A stretch of DNA of 63,397 bases from Schaalia canis (lineage in GTDB: Bacteria; Actinomycetota; Actinomycetes; Actinomycetales; Actinomycetaceae): contig NZ_RQZF01000013.1 of assembly GCF_003858455.1 (NCBI RefSeq), positions 1 to 63,397 on the forward strand. The letters are read 5' to 3'. Shown here in pieces: positions 35,175 to 44,964 of this stretch. The position numbers were made by a program, and so were the translations under genes. The notes below the pieces were generated by a model. The model was not told the origin of the DNA and did not search any database. It saw only the letters and a list, made by a program, of their open reading frames with translations. Every line of letters begins with the position of its first letter. Positions within the stretch are counted from its first letter, which is position 1.

Positions 35175-37217
35175 ATGGTAGCAACGCACGATCAGGACTC
35201 TTCTGCCAGTACCTCCCCTGCAGTGAATGGGGCTTCTGACGAGGCTTCCTCGCGGCGCCTGCCTCGTTTAGCGGCTGCGCTCAATAGCGTCATGGGAGTG
35301 CGTGAGGCTACAGCTCGCGGTGCGGCATACCCTGCTCCCATCGGCATTTCTACCGGCGAGGCAACCTTTGACACTGAAGGCCAAGGCGCCATCGAATGGC
35401 ACGCGCCCGTCATGGTCAAGACTGACTCGACCACAACGATCCCTTATCTTCTTCAGCGTCGCGTCCAACGCTCTGCTCGCCAGCCCCTCATTGAGGTCAA
35501 GCGAGGTATGGGGAATGCTTGGCATGCGATTACGGCCTCGGAGTTTTATGACGCTGTCATGGAAACGGCCGCGGGCCTGATCGGTATGGGTTTGGAGTTT
35601 GGCGATATGGTCGCCATTATGTCCCGCACCCGCTACGAGTGGACTCTATTGGACTTCGCTTGCTGGTTTGCCGGCCTGGTGCCGGTACCGATTTACGAGA
35701 CCAGCTCCATTGACCAGATTGCTTTTATTATTCGCGACACTGGTGTCAAGGCGATGGTGACGGAGACCATCACGATGGCGGAGCTGGCGAAGGCTGCTGC
35801 CGCGAAGGCTGATGCTGAGGTGACGATCCTTTCCTTGGATTCGGAGGCGATCCGCACGATTGTTGATGCGGGCGCTTCGGTGCCGCGCACTCGGGTCACG
35901 GCTCGCACAGCGAAGCTGACGACGGATTCCATTGCCACGATTGTGTACACCTCCGGAACGACCGGCCAGCCTAAGGGTGTGGTCTTGTCTCACGGAAACT
36001 TCACGATTATTTCCGTGAACTCTCACCAGTGGATGCCCGAGGTTGCTATGGCGAAGGGTTCACGCCTGCTGCTCTTCTTGCCTCTGGCGCATGTTTTCGC
36101 CCGTTTCTTGCAGGTGTTCCAGCTCTCAGGTAACGGGGTGCTGGGGCACACTTCTGACACGCGGAATCTGTTGTCAGACCTGGAGACTTTCCGCCCCTCC
36201 TACCTATTGGTTGTCCCGCGCGTACTCGAGAAGATCTACAACTCCGCCGACGCGAAGGCTTCGGCTGGCGGGAAGCAGAAGATTTTCCGGTGGGCGGCGA
36301 AAGTGGCGATCTCATACTCGAAGGCGTCGAAGACGCCGGAGGGACCTTCTCGGAAGCTGTCTTTGGCGAGGGCGACCGCTGACCGCCTGGTGTATTCGAA
36401 GATCTACAAGCTAGTGGGCGGTAATGCGCGTTTTATTATTTCTGGCGGCGCGCCCTTGGCTGAGCATCTTGCTCACTTCTACACGGGTATGGGACTGCCT
36501 GTTTTGGAGGGCTACGGCTTGACTGAAACGGTTGGTCCTCTGTCGGTGAATACCCCGCGTCTGAATAAGATCGGCACCGTTGGACCACCTGTTCCTCCTG
36601 TATCGGTGCGAATCTCTGAAGAGGGTGAAATCCTCATCAAGGGGCCCTCTGTTTTCAAGGGGTACCACAATTGCGAGGAGGCAACATCTCAGGCTTTCAC
36701 TGAGGATGGCTGGTTTAAGACTGGCGATCTTGGCTCTTTGGATCGTGACGGTTACCTTCGCATCACTGGCCGAGCGAAAGAAATCATTGTGACCGCTGGT
36801 GGAAAGAATGTTTCCCCGGCGTCATTGGAGGATCCGCTGCGTAGCCATCCGCTGATCAGTCAGGTTGTTGTGGTGGGTGATCGCCGGCCCTTCATTTCAG
36901 CGTTGGTAACCCTTGATTCTGAGATGCTGCCTTTGTGGCTGAAGGGACATGGTCTTCCGCCGATGTCTGTCACCGAAGCAGCCACGGATATTGAGGTGCT
37001 TGCCTCTTTGGATCGTGCGGTAGAGAAGGCGAATCAGGGAGTCTCACGCGCTGAGTCCATCCGCGAGGTTCGTGTGCTCACGACCGATTTCACCGAGGCG
37101 AACGGCCTGCTCACGCCATCGTTGAAGGTCAAGCGCGCTGCTGTGGTGGAACGCTTCGCTGATGTCATTAACGACATCTACGGCGGTCCCTTGGAGGACT
37201 CTTCATCTTCGGTATGA
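35175..37217 (+). CDS. long-chain acyl-CoA ligase (AMP-forming)
   Basis: A 680-residue member of the AMP-binding superfamily, FadD15-like, activating fatty acids to acyl-CoA through an acyl-adenylate. Motifs: YTSGTTGQPKGVVLSHGN (P-loop), LEGYGLTETVGPLSVN (motif with Tyr-Gly-Leu-Thr-Glu), and GWFKTGDLGSLDRDGYLRIT. Start ATG 35175 has AAAGG nine bases upstream; GTG 35148 in frame is an alternative. It has its own terminator, and membrane association is likely but no helix is seen. Confidence 0.9.
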   Translation: MVATHDQDSSASTSPAVNGASDEASSRRLPRLAAALNSVMGVREATARGAAYPAPIGISTGEATFDTEGQGAIEWHAPVMVKTDSTTTIPYLLQRRVQRSARQPLIEVKRGMGNAWHAITASEFYDAVMETAAGLIGMGLEFGDMVAIMSRTRYEWTLLDFACWFAGLVPVPIYETSSIDQIAFIIRDTGVKAMVTETITMAELAKAAAAKADAEVTILSLDSEAIRTIVDAGASVPRTRVTARTAKLTTDSIATIVYTSGTTGQPKGVVLSHGNFTIISVNSHQWMPEVAMAKGSRLLLFLPLAHVFARFLQVFQLSGNGVLGHTSDTRNLLSDLETFRPSYLLVVPRVLEKIYNSADAKASAGGKQKIFRWAAKVAISYSKASKTPEGPSRKLSLARATADRLVYSKIYKLVGGNARFIISGGAPLAEHLAHFYTGMGLPVLEGYGLTETVGPLSVNTPRLNKIGTVGPPVPPVSVRISEEGEILIKGPSVFKGYHNCEEATSQAFTEDGWFKTGDLGSLDRDGYLRITGRAKEIIVTAGGKNVSPASLEDPLRSHPLISQVVVVGDRRPFISALVTLDSEMLPLWLKGHGLPPMSVTEAATDIEVLASLDRAVEKANQGVSRAESIREVRVLTTDFTEANGLLTPSLKVKRAAVVERFADVINDIYGGPLEDSSSSV

Positions 37218-37257
37218 GGACGATTCGTCCAACTCTTTAAGACCTCTCGGTGCTGTT

Positions 37258-37307
37258 GGGGAGCGCGTGAGGTGAGGCGGGTAGTCGCTTCACCCCACGC
37301 GCTCCCC
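37258..37307 (+). terminator. terminator of the acyl-CoA ligase gene
   Basis: GGGGAGCGCGTG and CACGCGCTCCCC form a long stem with a second inner pairing (GGTGA/TCACC), about 40 bases after the stop. Confidence 0.75.
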
Positions 37308-37469
37308 TTGTTTGCATTCTCTTGCGCAGGCTTTTCCTTATCCCTCTTATCAACTCATCGCACAGATTTTTCGGTGACCCGTAATTCATGTAGGGACATC
37401 CCTCTAGCACGCGCTTAGCAAATGCGATATTCTTAAGCCATCAGTTTCGGCTACCCGAAAAGGTGTGTC

Positions 37470-39329
37470 ATGGAGAATATCTCTACCCTCCTGCAAGAAG
37501 CAGGCCTCAACAATCCGTCAGTTACCTCATACGTTGAAAAATGGGCCTCTATCACCCAACCCGATAGGATCGAAGTCATCTCGGCTGCGGACGACGAACG
37601 CCTCGTCCAAGAAGGCCTCGCCGCCGGAGAAATCTTCCCAGCAGGCGACCAGCTCTACTACTCACGCTCCTATTACAAGGACACTGCCCGCTCCGAAGAG
37701 CGCACCGTTGTCGCCACCCACCGCCCCACAGACAAGGGCGCATACAATAACTGGCGCGATGCCGACGAAGTCACCGCTGTGCAGGTGGAGCACATGCGTG
37801 GCGCTTCACGGGGCAAGACCATGTACGTTATCCCCTACCTCATGGCCCCTGTCGGCTCCCCCCTCGAAAAGTGGGCGCGAGGTGTTGAACTCACCGACAA
37901 TCGCACCGTCGTGCTCCACATGATCCGCATGGCTCGTGTTGGCGTCGAATACCTCAATAACCTGGACAATCCCGACGAGTTCGTCAAGGCGGTGCATGTT
38001 ACGGGCGACCTGGAGAATCTTGGCCAGGGCACGGAAGACGACAAGCGGCTTTTTGCTACCGTTGCCGACGAGCGGACGATCCTCCATTTCGGATCTTCCT
38101 ATGGCGGCAACGCTCTGCTGGGCAAGATTGCCCACGGCCTACGCCAAGCCGCCTACGATGGATGGGATTCAAAGGAATTCCTCTCCGAACAGTTCATGCT
38201 CATCGGAATCAAGGACAAGGAAAAGGACCACACCTACTACATTTGTGGTGGTTTTCCCTCAGCGTCAGGTAAGACCAATCTGGCCATGATGCTCCCGCCC
38301 GATGCCCTAGGTGATCGTTACGAGGTCTACTTCTACGGTGACGATATTGTCTGGCTGCGCGTAGACCCACGCGACGGCCGAGTCTACGGCATGAATCCCG
38401 AGTTCGGCGCCTTCGGCGTCGCCAAGGACACCAACGAAATCTCCAACCCCACCGCAATCGAAGCCATTAAGCCCGGCTCACGCACACTCTTCACGAACGT
38501 TGCCTACAATCCCACCACTCAGGAGCTCTGGTGGGAAGGCCGGACCCCCACCCACCCAGAGGACGTCACCGGTTGGCTTGATTGGAGGGGAGAGCTGATC
38601 TCTGATCGACCGGCCGAAAGGCAACGCTCTACCGACAAGGGCGATGAGTGGGCCCATCCTAACTCGCGTTTCACTACCACCTTGGCCAATGTTCCCAATA
38701 TCGCCCCCGATTACGAGGAACCCCAAGGCGTTCCCATTGACGCCATCATCTTCGGCGGTCGAGTACGTGATCGTGAACCTCTCATCCGCGCTATTGCTGA
38801 TCTTGCCGAAGGCGTCTACGATGGCCTAACTCTTGGGGCAGAAGCAACCTTTGCCGCAGAAGGCAAGGAGGGCGTCTTGCGTTACGATCCCATGTCCATG
38901 CGCCCCTTCATGTCCTACTCCGAAGGAGAATACGCTCGCCATTGGCTGCGTATTATTGGCGCTGCTTCAGAACAACCCATCTTCGCCCACGTTAACTGGT
39001 TCCAACGAGATTCTGAAGATGGACACTTCCTCTGGCCCGGCTACCGCGATAATCTACGCGCTCTTCTCTGGCTCCTTGATTTCAAGGAAGGCCGCGTCAC
39101 GGGTACTCAAACACCTGTCGGCGTAATCCCCACACCCGAGGAACTCAACCTTGAAGGCTTTGACGGCTCGCGCAAGGATCTTGAGGCCATTCTCTCCTTC
39201 GACGCCGCACAGTGGGAGCGCGAATGTGCCCACCGCGAGGAGCATCTTGCACAATTTGAGGGGCTACCAGAAGAAATCTGGGAGGCTCACCGCCGGGTAA
39301 CAGAGGCAGTGAAAGCAGCCCGAAAGTAA
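37470..39329 (+). CDS. pckG: phosphoenolpyruvate carboxykinase (GTP)
   Basis: A 619-residue GTP-dependent PEPCK converting oxaloacetate and GTP to PEP, CO2 and GDP. It is clearly of the GTP class: NWRDADEVTAVQVEHMRG, MLPPDALGDRYEVYFYGDDI with the metal-binding Asp, and the late IFAHVNWFQRDSEDGHFLWP. The P-loop reads GGFPSASGKTNLAMM. Most GTP-PEPCKs have ACGKTN there, with a hyper-reactive Cys; this protein has Ser266. AAAAGG lies before ATG 37470. All other catalytic landmarks I can see are intact, so the gene should be functional. Confidence 0.96.
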   Translation: MENISTLLQEAGLNNPSVTSYVEKWASITQPDRIEVISAADDERLVQEGLAAGEIFPAGDQLYYSRSYYKDTARSEERTVVATHRPTDKGAYNNWRDADEVTAVQVEHMRGASRGKTMYVIPYLMAPVGSPLEKWARGVELTDNRTVVLHMIRMARVGVEYLNNLDNPDEFVKAVHVTGDLENLGQGTEDDKRLFATVADERTILHFGSSYGGNALLGKIAHGLRQAAYDGWDSKEFLSEQFMLIGIKDKEKDHTYYICGGFPSASGKTNLAMMLPPDALGDRYEVYFYGDDIVWLRVDPRDGRVYGMNPEFGAFGVAKDTNEISNPTAIEAIKPGSRTLFTNVAYNPTTQELWWEGRTPTHPEDVTGWLDWRGELISDRPAERQRSTDKGDEWAHPNSRFTTTLANVPNIAPDYEEPQGVPIDAIIFGGRVRDREPLIRAIADLAEGVYDGLTLGAEATFAAEGKEGVLRYDPMSMRPFMSYSEGEYARHWLRIIGAASEQPIFAHVNWFQRDSEDGHFLWPGYRDNLRALLWLLDFKEGRVTGTQTPVGVIPTPEELNLEGFDGSRKDLEAILSFDAAQWERECAHREEHLAQFEGLPEEIWEAHRRVTEAVKAARK

Positions 39330-39334
39330 CGACG

Positions 39335-39380
39335 GATGCCGGCTAGAGGGTGTGCCGGACAGCGTCCTCTAGTCGGCATC
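39335..39380 (+). terminator. terminator of pckG
   Basis: GATGCCGGCTAGAGG pairs with CCTCTAGTCGGCATC (one mismatch), five bases after the stop. Confidence 0.75.
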
Positions 39381-39458
39381 GTAGGAGTGCGCAGCATTTT
39401 GCGCGGAGCCTCCTACTGAAGTTTGGCGATTCGGATGAGCAGCCCGGACGTCAATACT

Positions 39459-39506
39459 CAGGGGCGGGGCATGCATGAAACCCCTTCGATGCACGCCCCG
39501 CCCCTG
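39459..39506 (-). terminator. terminator of the chorismate mutase gene
   Basis: CAGGGGCGGGGC and GCCCCGCCCCTG form a stem extended by ATGCAT/ATGCA, downstream of the chorismate mutase stop on the minus strand. Confidence 0.65.
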
Positions 39507-39557
39507 TATGTCGTTGGTGAAAGTCGTGCGCTATACCTTTCACCTGCGCAAGCCGGT

Positions 39558-39911
39558 TCAGTCGGCGTTTCTATAGCCTTCCTTAATGGCTTCGTGATGG
39601 CGAATCACCTCAGTGACCATAAAGTTCAAGAACTTTTCGGCAAAGTCAGGGTCAAGTCCTGATTCTTCTGCCAGCGCCCTCATACGCACTACCTGCTGAG
39701 CCTCACGCTTCGGATCGGCAGGCGGCATATCGTGGATTGCTTTAATGTGGCCAACCTGTTGGGTGCAGCGGAAACGCTCTGCAAGCATATGAATGAGTGC
39801 CGCATCAATGTTGTCGATAGTCGCGCGGGCAGCCTTCAGTTCGTCTGGGATGAGCGAAGGGGACGCTGGGCGCGGCTCATTTTCTGACGATGGGCGATTG
39901 TTCTTTGTCAT
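39558..39911 (-). CDS. chorismate mutase (AroQ fold)
   Basis: A 117-residue, all-helical enzyme isomerising chorismate to prephenate for phenylalanine and tyrosine synthesis. The first helix has LKAARATIDNIDAALIHMLA with the family's Asp and Arg. The second carries the conserved Lys (VGHIKAIHDMPPADPKREAQ), and the third ends FLNFMVTEVIRHHEAIK. ATG 39911 is chosen because AAAGGAG lies five bases upstream; a GTG six bases earlier overlaps that site. It is downstream of clpX on the same strand with an 81-base gap. Confidence 0.9.
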   Translation of the reverse strand: MTKNNRPSSENEPRPASPSLIPDELKAARATIDNIDAALIHMLAERFRCTQQVGHIKAIHDMPPADPKREAQQVVRMRALAEESGLDPDFAEKFLNFMVTEVIRHHEAIKEGYRNAD

Positions 39912-39998
39912 TGGCACTCCTTTGAGTGTCAGCCCCTCTATCCCGTAGTTCTCTGCGAAGAGGATCGCGGACTTCTGCCTCGTTCCTTGGCGGTACGC

Positions 39999-41249
39999 TT
40001 AGGCGCTTCGAATATCAGTGCGTTCGGCGTAGAGTTCTGCATTCCCTGTGCCTTCCACGACGTCGCGGGTGATGAGGACACGCGCAACGTCAGAGCGGCT
40101 AGGCAGCTCAAACATTAAGTCTGACAGGGTGTTTTCCATGATAGAGGACAATCCTCGAGCGCCCGTTTGCCGTTCATTTGCCCGAGCCGCGATAGCCAGC
40201 AGGGCTTCTCGGGTGAAGTCAAGCTGCATACCGTCGAGCTCAAAAAGATGCTGGTACTGGCGAACCAGGCAGTTTTTCGGCTCGGTGAGAACTCGGGTGA
40301 GGTCATCCTCGGTCAGTTGCTTTGTTGCTGTCAGCACGGGCAGACGGCCAATGAACTCAGGGATCATGCCGAACTTGTGCAGATCTTCGGGGGTGACCTG
40401 CTCGTAGATGTCGCCAATCTCAGAGGCGGATTTCAGTTCCGATCCGAAGCCTGTTGAGCGTTGCCCCAGGCGGGCTTTAACAATTTCGTCGATGCCGGCA
40501 AAAGCGCCTGCAGCGATGAAGAGAATACCCGAAGTGTCAATCTCCAAGAACTCTTGGTGGGGGTGCTTGCGGCCTCCCTGCGGGGGTACCGAAGCGACAG
40601 TGCCTTCAATGATCTTCAGGAGGGCCTGTTGCACGCCCTCGCCCGAGACGTCACGAGTAATGGAAGCGTTTTCTGCTTTGCGGCCGATCTTGTCGATCTC
40701 GTCAATGTAGATAATGCCGCGTTCGGCGCGTTTAATGTCGCCGTCGGCCTCTTGGATGAGCTTGAGGAGGATATTCTCCACGTCCTCACCCACATATCCG
40801 GCCTCGGTCAGAGCAGTGGCGTCAACAATGGCGAAAGGAACATGAAGGAGACGTGCGAGGGAGCGTGCGAGGTGGGTTTTTCCCGTGCCCGTTGGACCTA
40901 AAAGGAGGATATTGGACTTCGTGCCTGCCATGTCCTCTTCATTACCGGCTTCGCGTGAACGCACGCGCTTGTAGTGGTTGTAGACGGCAACCGAGAGAGC
41001 GCGTTTAGCGCGTTCTTGGCCGATCACCCACGAGTCGAGGAAAGCGTAGATTTCCTTGGGCTTAGGCAGCGGGGTTTGGGTGTTTTGGGTGGATTCGGAG
41101 AGTTCCTCGTCAATGATCTCGTTGCACAGTTCCACGCACTCATCACAGATGTAGACCTTGCCGGCGCCAATGAGCTTACGCACCTGCTTTTGAGTCTTTG
41201 TGCAAAAAGAGCACTTCAAGAGCTCGTCGCTATCGACAAGACGGCTCAT
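39999..41249 (-). CDS. clpX: ATP-dependent Clp protease ATP-binding subunit ClpX
   Basis: A 416-residue AAA+ unfoldase feeding substrates to ClpP. The N-terminal zinc domain has CSFCTKTQ and CDECVELC. Walker A is GPTGTGKT, Walker B IIYIDEID, and the arginine-finger region is [20 protein letters not shown] lies before ATG 41249. clpX normally follows clpP2, but here about 7.2 kb of oppositely transcribed sugar genes separates them, so it must use its own promoter. Confidence 0.97.
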   Translation of the reverse strand: MSRLVDSDELLKCSFCTKTQKQVRKLIGAGKVYICDECVELCNEIIDEELSESTQNTQTPLPKPKEIYAFLDSWVIGQERAKRALSVAVYNHYKRVRSREAGNEEDMAGTKSNILLLGPTGTGKTHLARSLARLLHVPFAIVDATALTEAGYVGEDVENILLKLIQEADGDIKRAERGIIYIDEIDKIGRKAENASITRDVSGEGVQQALLKIIEGTVASVPPQGGRKHPHQEFLEIDTSGILFIAAGAFAGIDEIVKARLGQRSTGFGSELKSASEIGDIYEQVTPEDLHKFGMIPEFIGRLPVLTATKQLTEDDLTRVLTEPKNCLVRQYQHLFELDGMQLDFTREALLAIAARANERQTGARGLSSIMENTLSDLMFELPSRSDVARVLITRDVVEGTGNAELYAERTDIRSA

Positions 41250-41391
41250 AGCAGCATCCTCCAGAGGCGTGTGAAAGGATAAATCTCTTCCTCAAGCCTA
41301 GGTGAGTGGCGAGGCCTTTGCGCGGTGGCGCGCCCTGTTCTTCACCTAAATCACATCCCACCGCCGCCCTCGGAGCTTCATTCACACTGTC

Positions 41392-41420
41392 TTGACAAGC
41401 TAAGCCGAGGCTCCTATCCT
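41392..41420 (+). promoter_or_regulatory. promoter of the ROK-controlled sugar operon
   Basis: TTGACA (41392-41397), a 17-base spacer and TATCCT (41415-41420) form a near-consensus vegetative promoter, with transcription expected near 41427. Confidence 0.75.
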
Positions 41421-41422
41421 CG

Positions 41423-41447
41423 ACTTATTAAATTGACTTTCATAAGT
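41423..41447. promoter_or_regulatory. operator palindrome over the ROK operon start site
   Basis: A 25-base palindrome with arms ACTTAT and ATAAGT and inner AAA/TTT pairs (20 of 25 positions symmetric) begins two bases after the -10 element. It covers the expected transcription start and precedes the regulator gene, so it is a likely autoregulatory site. Confidence 0.6.
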
Positions 41448-41465
41448 TACGACAGGGTGGTCGTC

Positions 41466-42668
41466 ATGGAGGACAACACCGTTCACGCAGACAGACTTGC
41501 TGACCTCAGCGCCGCAAGCCGAGCACGCTGCGTCGCTGAACTACGCCGCGCTTCCTCACAACCCCTGCACGCCCTCGCCAGCGCCATCGGACTCTCACGG
41601 CCCGCACTCAAAACCCACCTTGACGCCCTCATCGAATGCGGATTCGTCACCCAAGAAGAACCCCGCATCGGACGACAAGGAGGACGCCCAGCAGCAGCCT
41701 TCTCCCTCAACCCCGCAGGAGCCACCCTCTGCGTCCTCGACATCTCACGCCACGAACACCGCTACCTCATCCTCAACTTCGAAGGCACCATCGAACACGC
41801 TCTCACCATCGAAGCAGACGCCACGCTCACCCCACAGGAAAGAAGCGCACTAATCCTTGAGCAAATGTCTACCTTCCTGAGCGAAGCCGGCATCCCCCTT
41901 GACAGCGTCAGTTGCTTCTCAGCAGCCATCGGCGGGCAAGTCGACTCTTCGGGCACCGTACAACGCATCTGCAAACACAAGGCCCTCATCGACCTTTCAC
42001 TTTTCTCCGAGCTTCCCAGCCCACTCATCCTCGAAAACGACCTCAAAGCTGCAGCCTACGCAGAACAACACATCGGGTGCGCGCGCGGACTCCACGACAT
42101 CATCTACGCACTCGTCTGGTACCAAGTAGCAGCAGGCCTCATCCTTGGCGGCAAACTCCGCCGCGGCGCCCACGAGTTCGCCGGCGAACTCAACCTCGTA
42201 CAGTCAACCGCCGAACTCCCCGACACCTATCGCAACCAATGGGAGAGCTGGCCTGCAGTGCTTGACCTCGCACATAAATGCGAAGCGGGAGATCAAGAAG
42301 CCTGCACCTCCATCCGCGACTTCAGCCGACGCGCCGCTCAACAGATCGCATTCCTCGCAACGAGCACCGACCCCGAAATGATCGTCCTCGGAGGACCCCT
42401 CGCCCATCGCAGCTCCATCATCTTCCACGAAGTGACCGAGGCACTGCGCAAGGAACTCCCCCACGGGCCTGCCTTTGCCACAACAATCTCGGCGCTCCCC
42501 ACCTGGGGGCCAGCCCTTGGTGCAGCGCTGCGCGGACTCGAAAACATCGAACTCCGCACCCTGGGTGCCGCGTCATTGGAGTATCACCTCCACAACGCAA
42601 CACCCTTGCCTATTCCCATTCCACCAGCCCCGGAGCAAAGCAAGTCAAGCAGCTCCCCGTCTCGATGA
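41466..42668 (+). CDS. ROK-family transcriptional regulator
   Basis: A 400-residue regulator. Residues 18-75 form a winged helix (HALASAIGLSRPALKTHLDA, then GFVTQEEPRIGRQGGRPAAA). The ROK sugar-kinase-like domain follows with FSAAIGGQVDSSGTVQ, LILENDLKAAAYAEQHIGCA and LILGGKLRRGAHEFAGELN. The usual ROK zinc ligand cluster (CxCGxxGC) is not evident. ATG 41466 is chosen; longer frames run into the promoter. It leads the fucosidase cassette and probably senses the imported sugar or its phosphate. Confidence 0.85.
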   Translation: MEDNTVHADRLADLSAASRARCVAELRRASSQPLHALASAIGLSRPALKTHLDALIECGFVTQEEPRIGRQGGRPAAAFSLNPAGATLCVLDISRHEHRYLILNFEGTIEHALTIEADATLTPQERSALILEQMSTFLSEAGIPLDSVSCFSAAIGGQVDSSGTVQRICKHKALIDLSLFSELPSPLILENDLKAAAYAEQHIGCARGLHDIIYALVWYQVAAGLILGGKLRRGAHEFAGELNLVQSTAELPDTYRNQWESWPAVLDLAHKCEAGDQEACTSIRDFSRRAAQQIAFLATSTDPEMIVLGGPLAHRSSIIFHEVTEALRKELPHGPAFATTISALPTWGPALGAALRGLENIELRTLGAASLEYHLHNATPLPIPIPPAPEQSKSSSSPSR

Positions 42669-42678
42669 GGAAACCCTT

Positions 42679-43980
42679 ATGAGAAAAACAACCACAATGG
42701 TCGCCGCAGCAAGCGCCTTCGCGCTTACCCTCGGGCTCGCAGCCTGCTCACAAGGAGGCGACGACAGCGTCAGCTCCGCAAGCAGCGCAACGGACGGGAC
42801 CTCCATCACCTACGTGCTTCCAACCTCGTGGGCCAGTGTTCCCGCACTCACAAGCGCCGTTGAAGACTTTAATGCGGCCAACGACATTACGGTCACCCTT
42901 CAGGCAGTTCCCGACGAGAACTACAACTCCGTTGTCGGCTCCCGCTTAGCAGGCGGCACCGATATTGACATCTTCGCAGGCTCCTACACTCTGTTCGATG
43001 TTCCCAACGTCATGGTCGATCTGTCTGGTGAGGACTTCACCTCTCGCATGCCGAAGGCCTCCATCGACTCTATCACCTTCAGCGACGGCAAGATCTACTC
43101 CTACCCCTCCCCCACCCCCGGCGCCTCCTTCGGCGTGTTCTACAACAAGAAGGTCTTTGAGGCCGCAAAGATCACCACCCCCGCAACTCTTGATGAACTC
43201 ACAGCGGCCATGAAGACCCTCAAGGACTCCGGCGTTGCTCCCCTCTACCTCGCAGGAAAAGACGGGTGGACCCTGCTCCAGCACCGCAATGCCACCAACC
43301 CCCTGATGAATCTCAGCGGCGACACCATCGGCAAGCTCAACTCCAACTCAATCCGCTGGGATGCCATCCCCGAACTCAAAGACCAATACACCGCCCTTGC
43401 ACAGTGGGCTGAAAATGGCTACCTCAACGACAACGTTCTGACCGCCACCTACGAAGAATCCCTGCAAAACCTCGTTGATGGAAAAGCCGGCATGATCATC
43501 AACGGCACCTGGGTGATCGGCGCCCTAGCTGACCTCAACGAAAGCGCAAAGGACACCATCGGATTCTTCCCCCTGCCCAGTAAAGACGGCAAGACCATGC
43601 TCGGTGTCTCTGGCGCCGATGGTCTGCACATCGCAAAGAGCAGCGCAAACATTGATGCGGCAAAGAAGTTCCTCGCGTTCTTGTCCTCCAAGGAGATCGC
43701 CCAGAAGTTCATGGATGGAGCCCCCGGCATCAGCAACTTCACCGACGTCACCGTGCCCGACAGCACCCCGGTTGCGATGAAGGAAGTCAGCGAGGCAATC
43801 GCCAATGGTGACACCACCCTCGCTATCGACAAGGTCTCGCTAGTGCCCGCACCTGAGACTGACCTCATCGCCGCCTACCAGCAGCTCGTCGCTGGAAAGA
43901 TGAGCGCCGATGAGTTCCTCACCGCCGAAGCTGAAGGCATGATCGCTTCAGGTAAGGCTGCAGGCATCGAAGGATTCTGA
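42679..43980 (+). CDS. sugar ABC transporter substrate-binding lipoprotein
   Basis: A 433-residue family 1 binding protein. A lipoprotein signal ends at the lipobox LAAC (Cys about residue 23). The start of the mature part (ITYVLPTSWASVPALTSAV) and NNKKV-like FGVFYNKKVFEAAKITTPAT are typical. ATG 42679 follows GAGGAAA and lies ten bases after the ROK stop. It should capture the cassette's sugar, probably a fucosylated oligosaccharide given the downstream fucosidase (inference). Confidence 0.92.
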   Translation: MRKTTTMVAAASAFALTLGLAACSQGGDDSVSSASSATDGTSITYVLPTSWASVPALTSAVEDFNAANDITVTLQAVPDENYNSVVGSRLAGGTDIDIFAGSYTLFDVPNVMVDLSGEDFTSRMPKASIDSITFSDGKIYSYPSPTPGASFGVFYNKKVFEAAKITTPATLDELTAAMKTLKDSGVAPLYLAGKDGWTLLQHRNATNPLMNLSGDTIGKLNSNSIRWDAIPELKDQYTALAQWAENGYLNDNVLTATYEESLQNLVDGKAGMIINGTWVIGALADLNESAKDTIGFFPLPSKDGKTMLGVSGADGLHIAKSSANIDAAKKFLAFLSSKEIAQKFMDGAPGISNFTDVTVPDSTPVAMKEVSEAIANGDTTLAIDKVSLVPAPETDLIAAYQQLVAGKMSADEFLTAEAEGMIASGKAAGIEGF

Positions 43981-44073
43981 TTCCTTCGAGGGTGGCCCAC
44001 CACGCGCCACACGCGTAGTGGGCCGCCCTCGCCACGCCCTCTTTCTCTTCTCACAATGCGCTCAGGAGGACCT

Positions 44074-44964
44074 GTGTTTGCTTCCTCTCGCCGCCGCGCA
44101 CGCATGTACCCCTCGTACTTCCTCGCACCGGCACTCATCATCTTCACCGTCTTTTACATCATCCCCGCCTTCGTCGGCCTGGGCCTGTCTCTGACCGACG
44201 CCACGCTCACGTCCTCAACGATGAAGTTCGTCGGCTTGACGAACTACTACACCCTCTTTTCCTCCACCGGCCAGTTCCTTCCCGCCGTCCTCAACCAATT
44301 CCTCTTCGCCTTCCTTGTGACCATAGGAAAAACCGGGGTTGGCGTCCTCTTAGCCCTTTTCATGGACCAACGTTTCATCGGACGAGACTTCCTTCGCGCA
44401 CTGGTCTACGCCCCCATCATGATCTCTCTGGTGGTCGTCGGCATGGTCTTTAACTTCCTGCTTGACTCCGATGGCATTGTCAATCAATTCCTTGAGGTCG
44501 TCGGACTCGGCGCAATCACTCGCCCCTGGCTCGGGGACTTCGACACCGCGTTGGTGACAGTGGCAGGTATCGACGTGTGGATCGGTGTGGGATGGACCGT
44601 TGTCATCGTGCTCGCCGCACTACAGTCGGTCCCCCAAGACGCCCTCGAAGCAGCAAAAATCGACGGAGCTGGCCCCATTCGCACAGTGTGGTCCATCAAA
44701 CTGCCCCTCGTCGCCCACGCCGTCAACCTTGCTCTCCTGCTGACCTTCATTTCAGGTATGAAGGCCTTTGACATCATTTACGCCACCACCGGCGGCGGCC
44801 CCGGCCACTCAACCGAAGTGATCTCCACCTTCATCGCCAAACAGCTTGTCACCGGCTCCCTCGCACTGCCTGCAGCGGCAAGCTTCGCACAATTTGTCCT
44901 CATCACCACCATCGCATTCCTCATCCATTTCCTCATCCAACGCAGTCAGGCTGATGCAGAATGA
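44074..44964 (+). CDS. carbohydrate ABC transporter permease (MalF type)
   Basis: A 296-residue six-helix permease with EAA loop LEAAKIDGAGPIRTVWSIKL and the closing IIYATTGGGPGHSTEVISTF segment of MalF/UgpA relatives. GTG 44074 is favoured because AGGAGG lies five bases before it; ATG 44056 is upstream of that site and has none. It overlaps the next permease gene by four bases. Confidence 0.9.
   Translation: MFASSRRRARMYPSYFLAPALIIFTVFYIIPAFVGLGLSLTDATLTSSTMKFVGLTNYYTLFSSTGQFLPAVLNQFLFAFLVTIGKTGVGVLLALFMDQRFIGRDFLRALVYAPIMISLVVVGMVFNFLLDSDGIVNQFLEVVGLGAITRPWLGDFDTALVTVAGIDVWIGVGWTVVIVLAALQSVPQDALEAAKIDGAGPIRTVWSIKLPLVAHAVNLALLLTFISGMKAFDIIYATTGGGPGHSTEVISTFIAKQLVTGSLALPAAASFAQFVLITTIAFLIHFLIQRSQADAE

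Noticed and set aside
42475-42678. N-terminal extension of the second binding protein
   Set aside because: It overlaps the ROK gene in another frame and would bury the lipoprotein signal; ATG 42679 with GAGGAAA is the sound start.
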